DNA of 64,000 bases. Source: an uncultured Pseudomonadota bacterium. Its GTDB lineage: Bacteria; Pseudomonadota; Gammaproteobacteria; Steroidobacterales; Steroidobacteraceae. The notes under the pieces are model-generated. The model searched no databases. It saw nothing but the letters and a program-made list of their open reading frames with translations, and had not been told where the DNA came from. The position numbers and the translations under genes are program-made. The stretch is from assembly GCA_903927005.1 (NCBI GenBank), contig CAIYLH010000059.1, positions 52,624-116,623 of the forward strand. Reading direction: 5' to 3'. The first letter of the stretch is position 1. Every line of letters starts with the position of its first letter. Positions 9,539 through 18,136 of the stretch are shown piece by piece.

Positions 9539-9940
9539 ATGAGCCTTTCGACAGAGTTCAAGGAATTCGCGATGCGCGGCAACGTCGTCGACCTCGCGGT
9601 CGGTGTCGTTATCGGTGGCGCCTTCGGCAAGATCGTCTCGTCGCTGGTGGAGGCGATCATCATGCCGGTGATTGGCGTTATCACCTCCGGCAACGATTTC
9701 TCAAAGCTGGCCGTGCAGATCGGCACGAACGGCAAGGGTGAGGCGGTGCTGTTGCGCTACGGCGCGTTCGCGCAGTCGATAGTCGACTTCATGATCATCG
9801 CTTTTGTGATCTTTGTGGTGATCCGCGCGATCAATCGCCTGAAGCAGCCGGCGCCTGCAGCGGCCCCGGTGGTGGCGCCGTCACCGCCGGCGCAGGAAGT
9901 GCTGTTGAGCGAAATTCGGGACCTGTTAGCCCGGAAATGA
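9539..9940 (+). CDS. mscL: Large-conductance mechanosensitive channel MscL
   Basis: The 133-residue protein has the standard MscL layout: an amphipathic N-terminal helix ([25 protein letters not shown]) leading into TM1 with the conserved glycine-rich face, a short periplasmic loop at about 48-70, TM2 ([20 protein letters not shown]), and a C-terminal helix ([12 protein letters not shown]). A Pro/Ala linker separates TM2 from the last helix. The homopentamer opens under extreme membrane tension to release solutes on osmotic downshock. An AGGGG lies upstream of the ATG. A hairpin at 9948-9977 follows the stop. Confidence 0.97.
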   Translation: MSLSTEFKEFAMRGNVVDLAVGVVIGGAFGKIVSSLVEAIIMPVIGVITSGNDFSKLAVQIGTNGKGEAVLLRYGAFAQSIVDFMIIAFVIFVVIRAINRLKQPAPAAAPVVAPSPPAQEVLLSEIRDLLARK

Positions 9941-9947
9941 CCGTCAG

Positions 9948-9977
9948 GGACTGCGGGCAGGTAACTGCCTGCAGTCC
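9948..9977. terminator. Stem-loop between mscL and the small ORF
   Basis: GGACTGCGGGCAG and CTGCCTGCAGTCC pair over 13 bp with one G-T wobble and a GTAA loop. It starts 8 bases after the mscL stop and ends 10 bases before the stop of the converging small ORF at 9988. It could serve both genes. There is no strong T-run. Confidence 0.6.
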
Positions 9978-9987
9978 GGTCTCGCGG

Positions 9988-10167
9988 TCAGGCGTGGATA
10001 GCGACCGGTACGTTCCGGATGAGCGCTTCCATCTGCAGGTTGCGGCGAATCCAGACCTCGCCGTCGTGCTTCTTCGCGATTTCCAGCGCGACGTGAAATT
10101 CACGGACGGCCCCGGCGATTGATTCGGTCGCGGGGACGAAAACCTCATACAGATCTTGGTTGACCAT
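9988..10167 (-). CDS. Small hypothetical protein, 59 residues
   Basis: An open frame of 59 codons runs from ATG at 10167 to TGA at 9988-9990. It begins MVNQDLYEVFVPATES and contains an amphipathic helical stretch (REFHVALEIAKKHDGE). The codon choice is like that of neighbouring genes, with G/C-rich third positions. An AGGGG lies about 10 bases upstream of the ATG, and a hairpin lies beyond the stop. It has no signal peptide or membrane segment. I do not recognise a family. The composition and the convergent terminator argue for a real gene, but it is short. Confidence 0.5.
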   Translation of the reverse strand: MVNQDLYEVFVPATESIAGAVREFHVALEIAKKHDGEVWIRRNLQMEALIRNVPVAIHA

Positions 10168-10525
10168 AGTGCTAGCGCCCCTGGCGATTGGCGCAATCCC
10201 GATGATCGCTGCCTTCGCGCTTTTGTGTATTTTGGCAAGTTTAGGGACTTGGGCCCTGATGGCAGTGAGAACTGGGTCACAGTTTGGGCGTGCTTTGTCG
10301 GCATTTGGCGACGAAAGCGGCCATAGAGCTAGTGAACAGCGCTTTTGGCGCAGCGCACAAATCCCGCACGGGCATCTGCGGCGCTTTCCAGCGGGCGTCT
10401 GCCGGCCGGATATATCTTGTTAAAAATCAGCGCTGTGCCCTTCTGGAGGGCCTTGCCGGGGGAGTCGTCGCGGGCGCGTAGGCGCGGTATCCTGCGCGAC
10501 TTCTCCACTCACTGGCAGGCCTTTC
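10168..10525. other. Intergenic region upstream of homocysteine methyltransferase
   Basis: These 358 bases hold no gene I can support. A rightward open frame at 10160-10423 encodes one hydrophobic stretch, then an Arg-rich tail with no family resemblance. The region is somewhat richer in A/T than the flanks and presumably carries promoters for the small ORF and for the gene at 10526. Confidence 0.5.
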
Positions 10526-11419
10526 ATGCAGCGCATCACTTTGCTCGACGGCGGTACTGGTCGCGAGCTCAAGCGCATCGGCGCTCCGTTTCGCCAGCCG
10601 GAGTGGTCGGCGCTCGCACTGATCGAGGCCCCGCAGTTCGTGACCCGCGTGCATGAGGCCTACGTCGAGGCCGGCGCGGATGTGATCACCACCAATAGTT
10701 ACGCCGTAGTGCCGTTCCATCTCGGCGCCGGGCGGCACGCGGCCGACGGCCTGCGACTCGCCGCGCTGTCCGGCACTCTCGCGCATGACGTTGCCGCGAA
10801 GTCACCACGGCCGGTTCTCGTCGCAGGCTCCCTGCCGCCCGTCTGCGGCTCCTACCGCGCTGACCTGTTCGATGCCGCCATCGCCCGGCCGCTGCTGCAG
10901 ACGATTGTGGACGGCTTGCGGCCTAGCGTTGATCACTGGCAGGGCGAGACTCTCAGTGCGATCGAGGAGGCTGACCTGATCCGCGCCGTGGTGGGCCAGG
11001 ACGGCAAGCCGCTGTGGCTGTCATTCACGCTCGCCGATGGGCATCTTGCGGCCGAAGCGCCGCGGCTGCGTTCGGGCGAGTCGGTCGAGGACGCCGTACG
11101 CGCGGCGGTGCGACTCGGTGCCGCGGCGGTGCTGTTCAACTGCAGCCAACCCGAAGTGATGGGGGCCGCCGTGACAATCGCCCGTGATCTGCTCGCAACG
11201 CTCGCGCCAAACTTGCAGATCGGCGTCTACGCGAACGCATTCCCGCCGCAGCGGGCCGACGCTGATGCGAACGCCGATCTGCTCGAGATCCGGGCCGACC
11301 TGACGCCCGCTGGCTACCTTGGCTGGGCGCGCGACTGGGTCGCGCGGGGCGCCAGCATCATCGGTGGATGCTGCGGAATTGGACCCGAGCATATTGCCGC
11401 ATTGCGCGCAGCCCTCTGA
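10526..11419 (+). CDS. Homocysteine S-methyltransferase family protein
   Basis: This is a 297-residue zinc-dependent methyltransferase barrel. The three zinc cysteines are present: Cys206 in LFNCSQP, and Cys282 and Cys283 in GGCCGIGPEH. The N-terminal LLDGGTGRELKR and the segment DVITTNSY are typical of the S-methylmethionine/betaine homocysteine methyltransferase group. The enzyme would regenerate methionine from homocysteine with S-methylmethionine or a similar donor, in the cytoplasm. MmuM is the closest known model, but substrate choice is not shown by the sequence. It stands alone, with a weak ribosome-binding site. Confidence 0.9.
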   Translation: MQRITLLDGGTGRELKRIGAPFRQPEWSALALIEAPQFVTRVHEAYVEAGADVITTNSYAVVPFHLGAGRHAADGLRLAALSGTLAHDVAAKSPRPVLVAGSLPPVCGSYRADLFDAAIARPLLQTIVDGLRPSVDHWQGETLSAIEEADLIRAVVGQDGKPLWLSFTLADGHLAAEAPRLRSGESVEDAVRAAVRLGAAAVLFNCSQPEVMGAAVTIARDLLATLAPNLQIGVYANAFPPQRADADANADLLEIRADLTPAGYLGWARDWVARGASIIGGCCGIGPEHIAALRAAL

Positions 11420-11559
11420 GTAAGGTAAACCGGAGTTGCGCACTGGCATTGATGCGCGCCCGCCTGGCCTTGGCGCCGGGTGTCTGGGAATGGCGCGCCA
11501 TTAGACGGGTTTGTGCGTGAGCGATCTTTTCCCCGCAGGAAGCGCAGAGGGTCCACGCA

Positions 11560-12225
11560 ATGATCGACCTGTTTACCGCGGCGACGCCGAACGGCTGGAA
11601 GGTGTCGATTGCACTGGAAGAGATGGGGCTCCCGTACGCGGTTCACACGCTCGACCTATTGAAGGGAGAGCAGAAGCAGGACTGGTACCTGCGGCTGAAT
11701 CCGAACGGTCGCATCCCGGCGATCGTCGATCGCGGTAATGACGACTTCGCCGTATTCGAGTCCGGTGCGATCCTGGTCTATCTCGCAGAGCGTTCCGGCA
11801 GGCTGTTGCCTCACGATCCGAAGGGGCGCTCGCGGGTGCTGCAATGGCTGATGTTTCAGATGTCTGGCATCGGCCCGATGATGGGCCAGGCGAATGTGTT
11901 CCTGCGCTCGGCGCCCGACAAGATCCCCTACGCAATCGATCGCTATCAGCGCGAGGTGCGTCGACTGTTTGAGGTGCTCGAGCGGCAGCTTTCGGTGCAT
12001 GAGTTCATTGCCGGTAACGACTACTCAATCGCCGATATCGCGCACTGGTCGTGGGTCCACGGCTATGAGTGGGCGGGTGTCAGCATCGATGGCTTGCCCC
12101 ACCTGGCGAAGTGGCTTGCGCGTGTAGCTGCGCGACCGGCCGTGCAGCGTGGCAGGGCGGTTCCGCCGCGCAGCAACGACACGGATGCGCTGCGCTTTGA
12201 GGCCGGCAGCAAGCTGCTGGCCTGA
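11560..12225 (+). CDS. Glutathione S-transferase, Nu/YfcG-like
   Basis: The 221-residue protein has a thioredoxin-like N-terminal domain and an all-helical C-terminal domain. The glutathione site begins [14 protein letters not shown], and a cis-proline loop with [12 protein letters not shown] follows. The T-x-NG start resembles E. coli YfcG and YghU, which bind two glutathiones and reduce disulfides rather than conjugate electrophiles. The domain-2 motif [13 protein letters not shown] is intact. AGAGGG precedes the ATG. Its stop faces that of the FKBP gene, with a hairpin between them. Confidence 0.92.
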   Translation: MIDLFTAATPNGWKVSIALEEMGLPYAVHTLDLLKGEQKQDWYLRLNPNGRIPAIVDRGNDDFAVFESGAILVYLAERSGRLLPHDPKGRSRVLQWLMFQMSGIGPMMGQANVFLRSAPDKIPYAIDRYQREVRRLFEVLERQLSVHEFIAGNDYSIADIAHWSWVHGYEWAGVSIDGLPHLAKWLARVAARPAVQRGRAVPPRSNDTDALRFEAGSKLLA

Positions 12226-12236
12226 CAAGACCGAAC

Positions 12237-12267
12237 CTGCCCGGGTGCCTATAGGCCACCCGGGCAG
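12237..12267. terminator. Bidirectional stem-loop between GST and FKBP genes
   Basis: Perfect 11-bp arms, CTGCCCGGGTG and CACCCGGGCAG, surround a 9-base loop in the 49-base gap between two converging genes. This placement is typical of a shared terminator. Confidence 0.7.
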
Positions 12268-12274
12268 AGTGCGC

Positions 12275-13048
12275 TTACTGGCCCGTCGGTGCCGCAGCGG
12301 CGGTGGCCGCCTTGACGCTGATCAGCTCGACGTCGAATACGAGCGCTGAACCGGGCGGAATCGGCGCCCGGGAGTTCAGGTCGTAACCGAGCTCAGGCGG
12401 AATATAGATCGTCCACTTCGCGCCAGGCTTCATCAGGCCCAGCGCTTCCTGCCAGCCCTTGATCACGCCGCCGAGCGGGAAAGTCGCCGGCTGACCGCGC
12501 GAGTAGGAGCTGTCGAACTCAGTTCCATCGAGCAGGCGCCCACGGTACTGCACTGTCACCTCGTCGCTCTGCTGCGGCGAAGCGGCCGCGGCGTCGCCGG
12601 CCGCGGCGACCTTGTACTGCAGACCGCTCGCCGTCGTCACGACGCCGGGGGCCTTCGCGTTGGCGGCGAGGAATTCTTTCGCTGCCGCGTGGTTGTGGTT
12701 GCCGATAGAGTTGTGTAGCTCGGTCATGAATTTCGCGAGCTGCTCCTTGTCCTCGTTCGACGTGCTCTTGCCTGCGAGCGCGTCCTTCAGGCCTTGGCCG
12801 AAGGTCTGGATGTCGATTTCATGGGTGACGCCCGCCTTGCGCAGACCTTCACCGACCGAAAGGCCCGCGCTGTAGCTGACCGACGATGCGGCGGCGGGTT
12901 TGGCAGCGGCGGGCTTCGCCTTCGCTGCAGGTGCCGCGGCCTTGGCGACGGGCTTTGCATCCGCGGCGTTATCGACGGCCATGGCCGACAGGGCGAACGA
13001 GAGGAGTCCTGCGGCGGCCGGCAGGGACAATGCATGCTTGAGCTTCAT
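12275..13048 (-). CDS. FKBP-type peptidyl-prolyl isomerase, periplasmic (FkpA-like)
   Basis: This is a 257-residue exported isomerase. A signal peptide ends near AMAVDN and is followed by an Ala/Lys/Pro-rich linker (about 30-55). A helical dimerisation domain (about 56-135) follows, with SYSAGLSVGEGLRKAG and later ELHNSIGNHNHAAAKEFL. The FKBP catalytic domain is at about 155-245, with YRGRLLDGTEFDSSY, VIKGWQEAL, and ELGYDLNSRAPIPPGSALVFDVEL. This arrangement matches FkpA and Mip folding catalysts and chaperones of the periplasm. The low-complexity linker is unusually long and recalls tails on other proteins in this window. Confidence 0.93.
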   Translation of the reverse strand: MKLKHALSLPAAAGLLSFALSAMAVDNAADAKPVAKAAAPAAKAKPAAAKPAAASSVSYSAGLSVGEGLRKAGVTHEIDIQTFGQGLKDALAGKSTSNEDKEQLAKFMTELHNSIGNHNHAAAKEFLAANAKAPGVVTTASGLQYKVAAAGDAAAASPQQSDEVTVQYRGRLLDGTEFDSSYSRGQPATFPLGGVIKGWQEALGLMKPGAKWTIYIPPELGYDLNSRAPIPPGSALVFDVELISVKAATAAAAPTGQ

Positions 13049-13310
13049 GGAAAGGATCCATCCGAGCTAGTGTTGGAGGGGTGGGTCCGGCGACGTCACA
13101 CAAGGTGGCGGACCGGAACCGCGCGCTTAGTGTGTCACATCCCGGATCGGCCAAGCTGGACGCAGGTCCTGTCTAGGGTGTCTTGCCCATCCGAACCGCC
13201 GGGACTCCATACTCACCTGCGCACACGACCGACATAATGCGGCCGCGCGCGGCCAGTGGTTACACTGGCTCTCATGCCTGCCGCTACGGGCTCACTTCAC
13301 GGACGTTTTA

Positions 13311-13952
13311 GTGACGATCCCCTACCAAGCACTGCAGTCGTTTTCCTCCCACGATGTGTTCAACCCGTGGGCGCAGCCCGATCCGTTGGACCTGGCAGGG
13401 TCGCCCGAAGCCGGCCCCACAGCCCGGCTGCATCGGCTGAGCAGGCATTTCGATGTCGATGCCCGGCTCGTGCTGATCGGTGAGGCCGCCGGTTATCAGG
13501 GCTGTCATTTCTCAGGTCTCGCGTTCACCAACGAACGCCTGATGCTGGAGGGGAAGATCCCACGCATTACTGTGCCGGGTCGCTTTACGTCCCGGCCGCG
13601 CCCCTGGTGCGAGCCCTCCGCGACAGTTGTCTGGGGGGCGCTACACGGTCTGGGCATCGCCGCAAGCACGGTGCTTTGGAACTCATTCGCATGGCACCCG
13701 TACAAGTCCGGCAATCCCTATTCGAACCGTGCGCCGACCCGGGATGAGCTCGAGGCCGGCCGCGACGTGCTCGATGGGGTGCTCTCCTCGTTCAAGCAGG
13801 CTCGTGTCGTTGCGGTCGGCCAGGTGGCAGGCCGTTCGCTACGGGCGCTGGGTCGGGAGCCGACAGCTGTGCTGCGCCACCCGTCGATGGGAGGCGCAAA
13901 CGAGTTCCGTCAGGGGCTGCGCGATCTGGTGGTGGAACTGGGCCTCGGCTGA
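13311..13952 (+). CDS. Uracil-DNA glycosylase superfamily protein
   Basis: The 213-residue protein has the two UDG-fold motifs: GEAAG at 57-61 in LVLIGEAAGYQGCHFSG (motif A, usually GEAPG) and HPS at 190-192 in RHPSMGGAN (motif B). WNSFAWHPY lies between them. The start is a GTG. UDG-fold enzymes remove uracil or related bases from DNA. The altered motif A and the lack of the four-Cys iron-sulfur ligands of families 4 and 5 leave catalytic activity unproven. No repair genes are adjacent. Confidence 0.8.
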   Translation: MTIPYQALQSFSSHDVFNPWAQPDPLDLAGSPEAGPTARLHRLSRHFDVDARLVLIGEAAGYQGCHFSGLAFTNERLMLEGKIPRITVPGRFTSRPRPWCEPSATVVWGALHGLGIAASTVLWNSFAWHPYKSGNPYSNRAPTRDELEAGRDVLDGVLSSFKQARVVAVGQVAGRSLRALGREPTAVLRHPSMGGANEFRQGLRDLVVELGLG

Positions 13953-14035
13953 GCGTGCCGTGGTTGCGCCGATCAATCGCAACTGCTCCAATCGGTTGCC
14001 GGCATGTGCCGCCGCCTAAGGACTAGGAGCGATCG

Positions 14036-14323
14036 ATGAAGCATCTCCTGATGGTTGCAGTGATGTGCATTTGTGGAGCTGTGAACGCGGCGCAGGCTGC
14101 GGAGCCTGACTGCACGGCACGAGCAGCCGAAAAGAAGCTCGCGGGTGCCGCGAAGAATAGTTTCGTCAAGAAGTGCGAGAAGGATGCCGCCGCTGCTGCC
14201 GCGGTCGCCGTCCCGTCGCCGGCTGAGATGTGCGCCGCGAAGGCCGCTGATAAGAAGCTCAAGGGTGCGGCGAAGAACAGCTTCGTCAAGAAGTGCGAAA
14301 AGGACGCGGCCGCCGCGAAGTAG
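14036..14323 (+). CDS. Secreted PsiF-repeat protein
   Basis: This is a small exported protein of 95 residues. The signal peptide MKHLLMVAVMCICGAVNAAQA is followed by two near-identical PsiF repeats of about 29 residues, each starting at a Cys and containing KKL-x-GAAKNSFVKKCEKDA. AGGAG lies 6 bases before the ATG. PsiF was named for phosphate-starvation induction in E. coli; its biochemical role is unknown. The lysine-rich mature chain with paired cysteines suggests two small disulfide-linked units. A strong terminator follows at 14330. Confidence 0.9.
   Translation: MKHLLMVAVMCICGAVNAAQAAEPDCTARAAEKKLAGAAKNSFVKKCEKDAAAAAAVAVPSPAEMCAAKAADKKLKGAAKNSFVKKCEKDAAAAK
14111..14197 (+). repeat. PsiF repeat, copy 1
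   Basis: First copy of an in-gene tandem repeat, offset by exactly 120 bases from copy 2. It encodes Cys-first AEKKLAGAAKNSFVKKCEKD. Confidence 0.85.
14231..14317 (+). repeat. PsiF repeat, copy 2
   Basis: Second copy, encoding ADKKLKGAAKNSFVKKCEKD. It differs from copy 1 at only a few residues, so duplication is fairly recent or constraint is strong. Confidence 0.85.
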
Positions 14324-14329
14324 CTACGG

Positions 14330-14365
14330 GCTGATCCCCCCGCCAGCAGTGGCGGGGGGATCAGC
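14330..14365 (+). terminator. Strong stem-loop after psiF-like gene
   Basis: Perfect 16-bp arms, GCTGATCCCCCCGCCA and TGGCGGGGGGATCAGC, with a GCAG loop, begin 6 bases after the stop at 14323. A short T-containing tract (TGTATTC) follows. This is a likely intrinsic terminator separating the gene from the carboxypeptidase. Confidence 0.85.
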
Positions 14366-14470
14366 TGTATTCAAAATAAGGCGCCGCGGCGTTAGCGCGG
14401 TGTCCGCCACAACCGTGTCCGCGGGCCAAGCCGGCAGGCTGTCCGTGGTTTCGATCGTCCTGAGGGCTGT

Positions 14471-16138
14471 ATGAAGAACTTGGTTAGGAGCGGACTGGTC
14501 GCGTGGTTGGCGTTGTTTGCAGGTGCCGCTGGAAGCGCTAATGCGCCGTTGGCGAGCCCGGCGCCGTCTGCCGAGTCATCCGCTGCCGTCGAGCCGGACA
14601 AGGCCGATGCCGGCCGCTTCCAGCCTTTCCATGCGGAGGCCCGTACCAGCACCGGCTCGGTCGTCGTCGGCGGCCAGGCCATCGCCTACCAGGCTGTGGC
14701 CGGCACCCTGGTCGTCCATCCGAAGGGTTGGGATGACGTGCCGAAGGATCCCAAGGCCGCAGAGCCGCCTGCCGGCAGCGACCCTGAGGGACGGGCCGCC
14801 TCCGCCGAGGCGTCAATGTTCTATGTCGCCTACTTCAAGTCCGGCGGAGGGCCGCGGCCGCTCACGTTCCTGTTCAACGGCGGCCCAGGGTCGGCGACGA
14901 TGTGGCTGCACATGGGCGCGTTCGGCCCGAAGCGCGTGGTTACCTCTACCGATCAGCACGCCCCGGCCGCGCCGTATGCGCTCATCCCCAATACGGCGAG
15001 CCTGCTGGACGTCAGTGACCTTGTGTTTATCGATGCGCCGGGCGCCGGTTTCAGTCGTATCGCTGGTCGTGACGCCGAGAAGGCGTTCTATGGCGTCGAC
15101 CAGGATGCCTTTGCGTTCGCCGAATTCATCTCGCAATTCCTGACGCGCTATGGACGCTGGAACTCGCCGAAGTACCTGTTCGGCGAGAGTTACGGCACGC
15201 CGCGCGCGGCGGTGCTCGTGAACCAGCTTCAATCCGACCGCTCAATCGACTTCAACGGCGTGATTCTGCTGTCGCAGATCCTGAACTTCGACCTCAGCCC
15301 CGATCGGCCCAACGGCAATCCCGGCATCGATGCCCCCTATCAGACGGTGCTGCCAACCTACGCTGCGACCGCGTGGTATCACCATAAGCTGCCGGCCGAG
15401 CACAAGGAGCTCGAGTCGTTGCTGGGCGAAGTCGAGCGTTTCGCGTTTGGCGACTACGCCGTGGCACTAGCCGCGGGTGCGTCCCTGAAGCCCGCGGAGC
15501 GGGCGCGCATCGCTGAGCAGTTGCATCAGTACACGGGCCTGTCAGTCGACTACATTCTCAAGGCGGACCTGCGCATCGACGGCGGTGAGTTTCGTCAGGC
15601 CCTGCAGGTGGACGCGGGCATGGCGACCGGCCGGCTAGATTCGCGCTTTTCCGGCCCGACGCTCGATCCACTCAACCAGCGAGCGGAATACGACCCGCAG
15701 TCCGCCGCGATCAGCTCGGCCTACGTCTCGCTGTTCAACGACTACGCGCGCAAGGAGCTGCACTACGGCGACGCGAAGACATTCAAGCCCAGCATCGCCA
15801 CCTATAGGACCTGGAACTTCCAGCACCAGCAGCCAGGCTCGGCGCAGGCGGGCACTGCGCGTCAGGGGTCGAACGTGATGCCAGATCTGGCCAATGCGAT
15901 GAAGATGAACCCGGCTTTGAAGGTGCAGACGCATGCCGGCTATTTTGACCTTGCAACGCCGTTTTTCCAGGCGGTGTACGAGATGCAGCACCTGCCGATT
16001 CCTGCGGCGCTGCAGTCGAACATCGAGTACCAGTTCTACGACTCAGGCCACATGGTCTATGCGAAGGAGTCGTCCCTGAAGCAATTGCATGACAGCGTGG
16101 CCTCGTTTATCCGGCGCACGTCGGCGCCGTCAAACTGA
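14471..16138 (+). CDS. Exported S10 serine carboxypeptidase
   Basis: The 555-residue protein has a signal peptide (MKNLVRSGLVAWLALFAG) and the alpha/beta-hydrolase fold of peptidase family S10. The triad can be placed as Ser240 in GESYG, Asp493 in GYFDLATP and His527 in DSGHMVY. NGGPGSATMW is the oxyanion and substrate-carboxylate loop typical of carboxypeptidase Y relatives. Bacterial members release C-terminal residues, probably in the periplasm at acidic pH. The RidA-like gene lies 33 bases downstream on the same strand and may be co-transcribed. Confidence 0.93.
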   Translation: MKNLVRSGLVAWLALFAGAAGSANAPLASPAPSAESSAAVEPDKADAGRFQPFHAEARTSTGSVVVGGQAIAYQAVAGTLVVHPKGWDDVPKDPKAAEPPAGSDPEGRAASAEASMFYVAYFKSGGGPRPLTFLFNGGPGSATMWLHMGAFGPKRVVTSTDQHAPAAPYALIPNTASLLDVSDLVFIDAPGAGFSRIAGRDAEKAFYGVDQDAFAFAEFISQFLTRYGRWNSPKYLFGESYGTPRAAVLVNQLQSDRSIDFNGVILLSQILNFDLSPDRPNGNPGIDAPYQTVLPTYAATAWYHHKLPAEHKELESLLGEVERFAFGDYAVALAAGASLKPAERARIAEQLHQYTGLSVDYILKADLRIDGGEFRQALQVDAGMATGRLDSRFSGPTLDPLNQRAEYDPQSAAISSAYVSLFNDYARKELHYGDAKTFKPSIATYRTWNFQHQQPGSAQAGTARQGSNVMPDLANAMKMNPALKVQTHAGYFDLATPFFQAVYEMQHLPIPAALQSNIEYQFYDSGHMVYAKESSLKQLHDSVASFIRRTSAPSN

Positions 16139-16171
16139 GGGCGCTGCGCTCCCTCCCTATTGGAGATGTCT

Positions 16172-16558
16172 GTGGCCCGCACCCTGATCAGTTCCGGTTC
16201 AAGCTTCGAGCGAGAGATAGGCTATTCGCGTGCCGTCGTCGACGGTGAGTGGATCTTCGTTTCGGGTACAACCGGTTTCGACTACAGCTCGATGACGCTT
16301 CCCGAGGGGCTGCTCGAGCAGACCGAACAGTGCTTCAGGAACATAGAGGCGGCGCTTGCCCAGGCGGGCGCGAGCCTTGCTGATGTCGTGCGCGTGCACT
16401 ACATCCTGCCCAATGCCGCCGAGTTTGCCGAGTGCTGGCCGGTGCTGAGGCGCTATTTTGGCGAGATCCGTCCGGCGGCTACGATGTTCGCTGCGGGACT
16501 GGCCGATCCAAGGATGCGGATTGAAATCGAAGTGACCGCTCGTCGCTCGCCAGGCTAG
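16172..16558 (+). CDS. RidA/YjgF family protein
   Basis: This is a 128-residue member of the RidA superfamily (reactive imine/enamine deaminase fold). The GTG at 16172 is chosen because GGAG at 16162-16165 lies 6 bases ahead of it; the ATG at 16166 would sit directly on that site. VDGEWIFVSGTTGFDY and VRVHYILPNAAEF are family motifs. The usual catalytic Arg region near the C-terminus reads DPRMRIEIEVTA, with Arg present. It may detoxify reactive 2-aminoacrylate or act on a particular catabolic intermediate. It is convergent with the EamA gene; the stops overlap by 4 bases. Confidence 0.88.
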   Translation: MARTLISSGSSFEREIGYSRAVVDGEWIFVSGTTGFDYSSMTLPEGLLEQTEQCFRNIEAALAQAGASLADVVRVHYILPNAAEFAECWPVLRRYFGEIRPAATMFAAGLADPRMRIEIEVTARRSPG

Positions 16559-17466
16559 GCGTTGGCGCTGCGCTGTGTTTGCAGTACCGCGATTCCTCCT
16601 AGGATCAGCAGTGCGCCCAAGCACTGGACCGGCGACAGCCGCTCTCCCAGAAACAGCGCTCCCATGAGCAGCGTGGTCGGTGGTCCGATCGTGCTGATCA
16701 GCGCCGCACGCTGCGCGCCGAGGCGACGAACGCCTTCCGTCATCAGCAGCATGGGCAGTACCGTCGCGAATAGAATGAGACCGGCCATCAGTAGCGCGTC
16801 CGGGACGCCACCGCGTAGCGTCGAGAGGTGGCCGTGGTGTGCGACGGAAATTCCCACGAGTAGCAGTGTGGCCGAGGTGAGGGCAATCACTGTGAATGGC
16901 GCGCTGCCAATGGCGGGGGTCCAGCGTTCGCTCGCCAGATAGTAGAGGGCGAAAGTCAGGGCGCAGCTGAGCACGAGGCCTCCGCCGAAGGCGTTTTCGT
17001 GCAATGTCGCGAGGTTTGGCCCACCGACGACCACGAGGATGCCGGCGTAGGTCAGCGCCACTGCCGCTATTACTCGCCTTGACGGCGCCCGCCGTTGGAT
17101 GAGCGCATGCAGGATCACGACCATCGAGGGGTAGGAGAAAAGCAGTACCCGCTCGATACTAGCCGTCATCAGCGTCAGTGCATAGAAGTTCATTAGCACG
17201 CCGGCGCAGTAACACAGTGCGCCGGCGCCAGCCGCCCCAGTCGCGGCGGCGAGTGGGATGCGGCACACCGCAGTTGGACCTGCGCGCCACACGGCCCAGA
17301 TCCAGACGATAGGCAGTGCGCCGAGCGAGCGTAATGTCAGGACTGACTCGAAGTCCCAGCCTCGAGCGTATAGAAGCTTCGCGAAGATGCCCTTGCTGGC
17401 GAAGCCAACCGCCGCCGCCGCCGCGATCATCAGGTCGGCGTGCCGCGGCGGACTGAGCTGCCTCAT
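16555..17466 (-). CDS. EamA/DMT-family transporter
   Basis: The 303-residue protein is almost entirely hydrophobic, with about ten predicted membrane segments arranged as two EamA halves (first half about 10-145, second about 155-297). The family exports or exchanges metabolites, often amino acids or nucleotide precursors. The gene starts 5 bases after the isochorismatase-fold gene ends, so it is the likely third gene of an operon headed by the CoA-transferase at 19351. That would make it an export or uptake partner of the GntR-controlled pathway. Confidence 0.88.
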   Translation of the reverse strand: MRQLSPPRHADLMIAAAAAVGFASKGIFAKLLYARGWDFESVLTLRSLGALPIVWIWAVWRAGPTAVCRIPLAAATGAAGAGALCYCAGVLMNFYALTLMTASIERVLLFSYPSMVVILHALIQRRAPSRRVIAAVALTYAGILVVVGGPNLATLHENAFGGGLVLSCALTFALYYLASERWTPAIGSAPFTVIALTSATLLLVGISVAHHGHLSTLRGGVPDALLMAGLILFATVLPMLLMTEGVRRLGAQRAALISTIGPPTTLLMGALFLGERLSPVQCLGALLILGGIAVLQTQRSANA

Positions 17467-17471
17467 GCGTG

Positions 17472-18125
17472 TTAGCGCTGCGGTGCGATGCCGTCTAGGT
17501 AACGTGCGACCGTCTCGAGGCCGACGACCTCGGCGTATTTTGCCTGCAGGTCGAACAGGTTGGCCTCATGGGGCTCGCGGGCGCGGTCGCCGACGGCCTC
17601 GCGGATGACCGCGGGTACGAAGCCGTGCTGGCAGGCGTCGACCGCGGTCGCGCGCACGCAGCCGCTGGTCGAGACGCCGGCGATCAGCAGGGTGTCGACG
17701 CCAAGGGCGGTAAGGGTTGAGGCGAGCGAGGTGGCGAAGAACGCGCTGGCATATTGCTTGGTAATCACCGTTTCGCCGGGGAGCGGCTCCAGGCCTTCGG
17801 CGAAGGCGGCATATTCGGGGTTGCGACCCGCCTCAAAGTGGCGCAGCGCCGGGATCTTCTTGATGAATACGCCACCGTCCCGGCCACCTGCCTGATACGC
17901 GACGTTGGTGTGTACGATGGGAATAGCAGCGCGGCGGGCCAGCGCTAGCAGTTGCAATGCACCGGCGTGTGCGGCACGGCAGCCGTCCCCGCCAAATAGC
18001 GGGGAATCCTCGAGCAGGTAGGCGCGCACCAAGTCGATGACGATCAGCGCTGGGCGCGTGCCAAGTGGCAGCTGCTGCGTGAACCCGCCCCGCGCATAAT
18101 TGTCCGTCAGCGAGGCGTCGGTCAT
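17472..18125 (-). CDS. Isochorismatase-fold cysteine hydrolase (N-carbamoylsarcosine-amidase-like)
   Basis: The 217-residue protein has the Asp-Lys-Cys triad of the family: Asp31 in LIVIDLVRAY, Lys123 in ITKQYASAF and Cys156 in STSGCVRAT. The N-terminal FTQQLPLGTRPALIVIDLV is closest to the N-carbamoylsarcosine amidase and maleamate amidase group, which hydrolyse ureido or amide bonds. GAGGGAA precedes the ATG. It sits 11 bases after the CaiB gene and shares its likely promoter. With HyuA/HyuB divergently encoded nearby, an amide or ureido acid made by ring opening is a plausible substrate. Confidence 0.88.
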   Translation of the reverse strand: MTDASLTDNYARGGFTQQLPLGTRPALIVIDLVRAYLLEDSPLFGGDGCRAAHAGALQLLALARRAAIPIVHTNVAYQAGGRDGGVFIKKIPALRHFEAGRNPEYAAFAEGLEPLPGETVITKQYASAFFATSLASTLTALGVDTLLIAGVSTSGCVRATAVDACQHGFVPAVIREAVGDRAREPHEANLFDLQAKYAEVVGLETVARYLDGIAPQR

Positions 18126-18136
18126 GTTGCGTTCCC

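Noticed and set aside
10160..10423. An 87-residue frame with one hydrophobic segment
   Set aside because: It overlaps the start of the leftward small gene, has no ribosome-binding site and ends in an Arg-rich stretch typical of chance frames.
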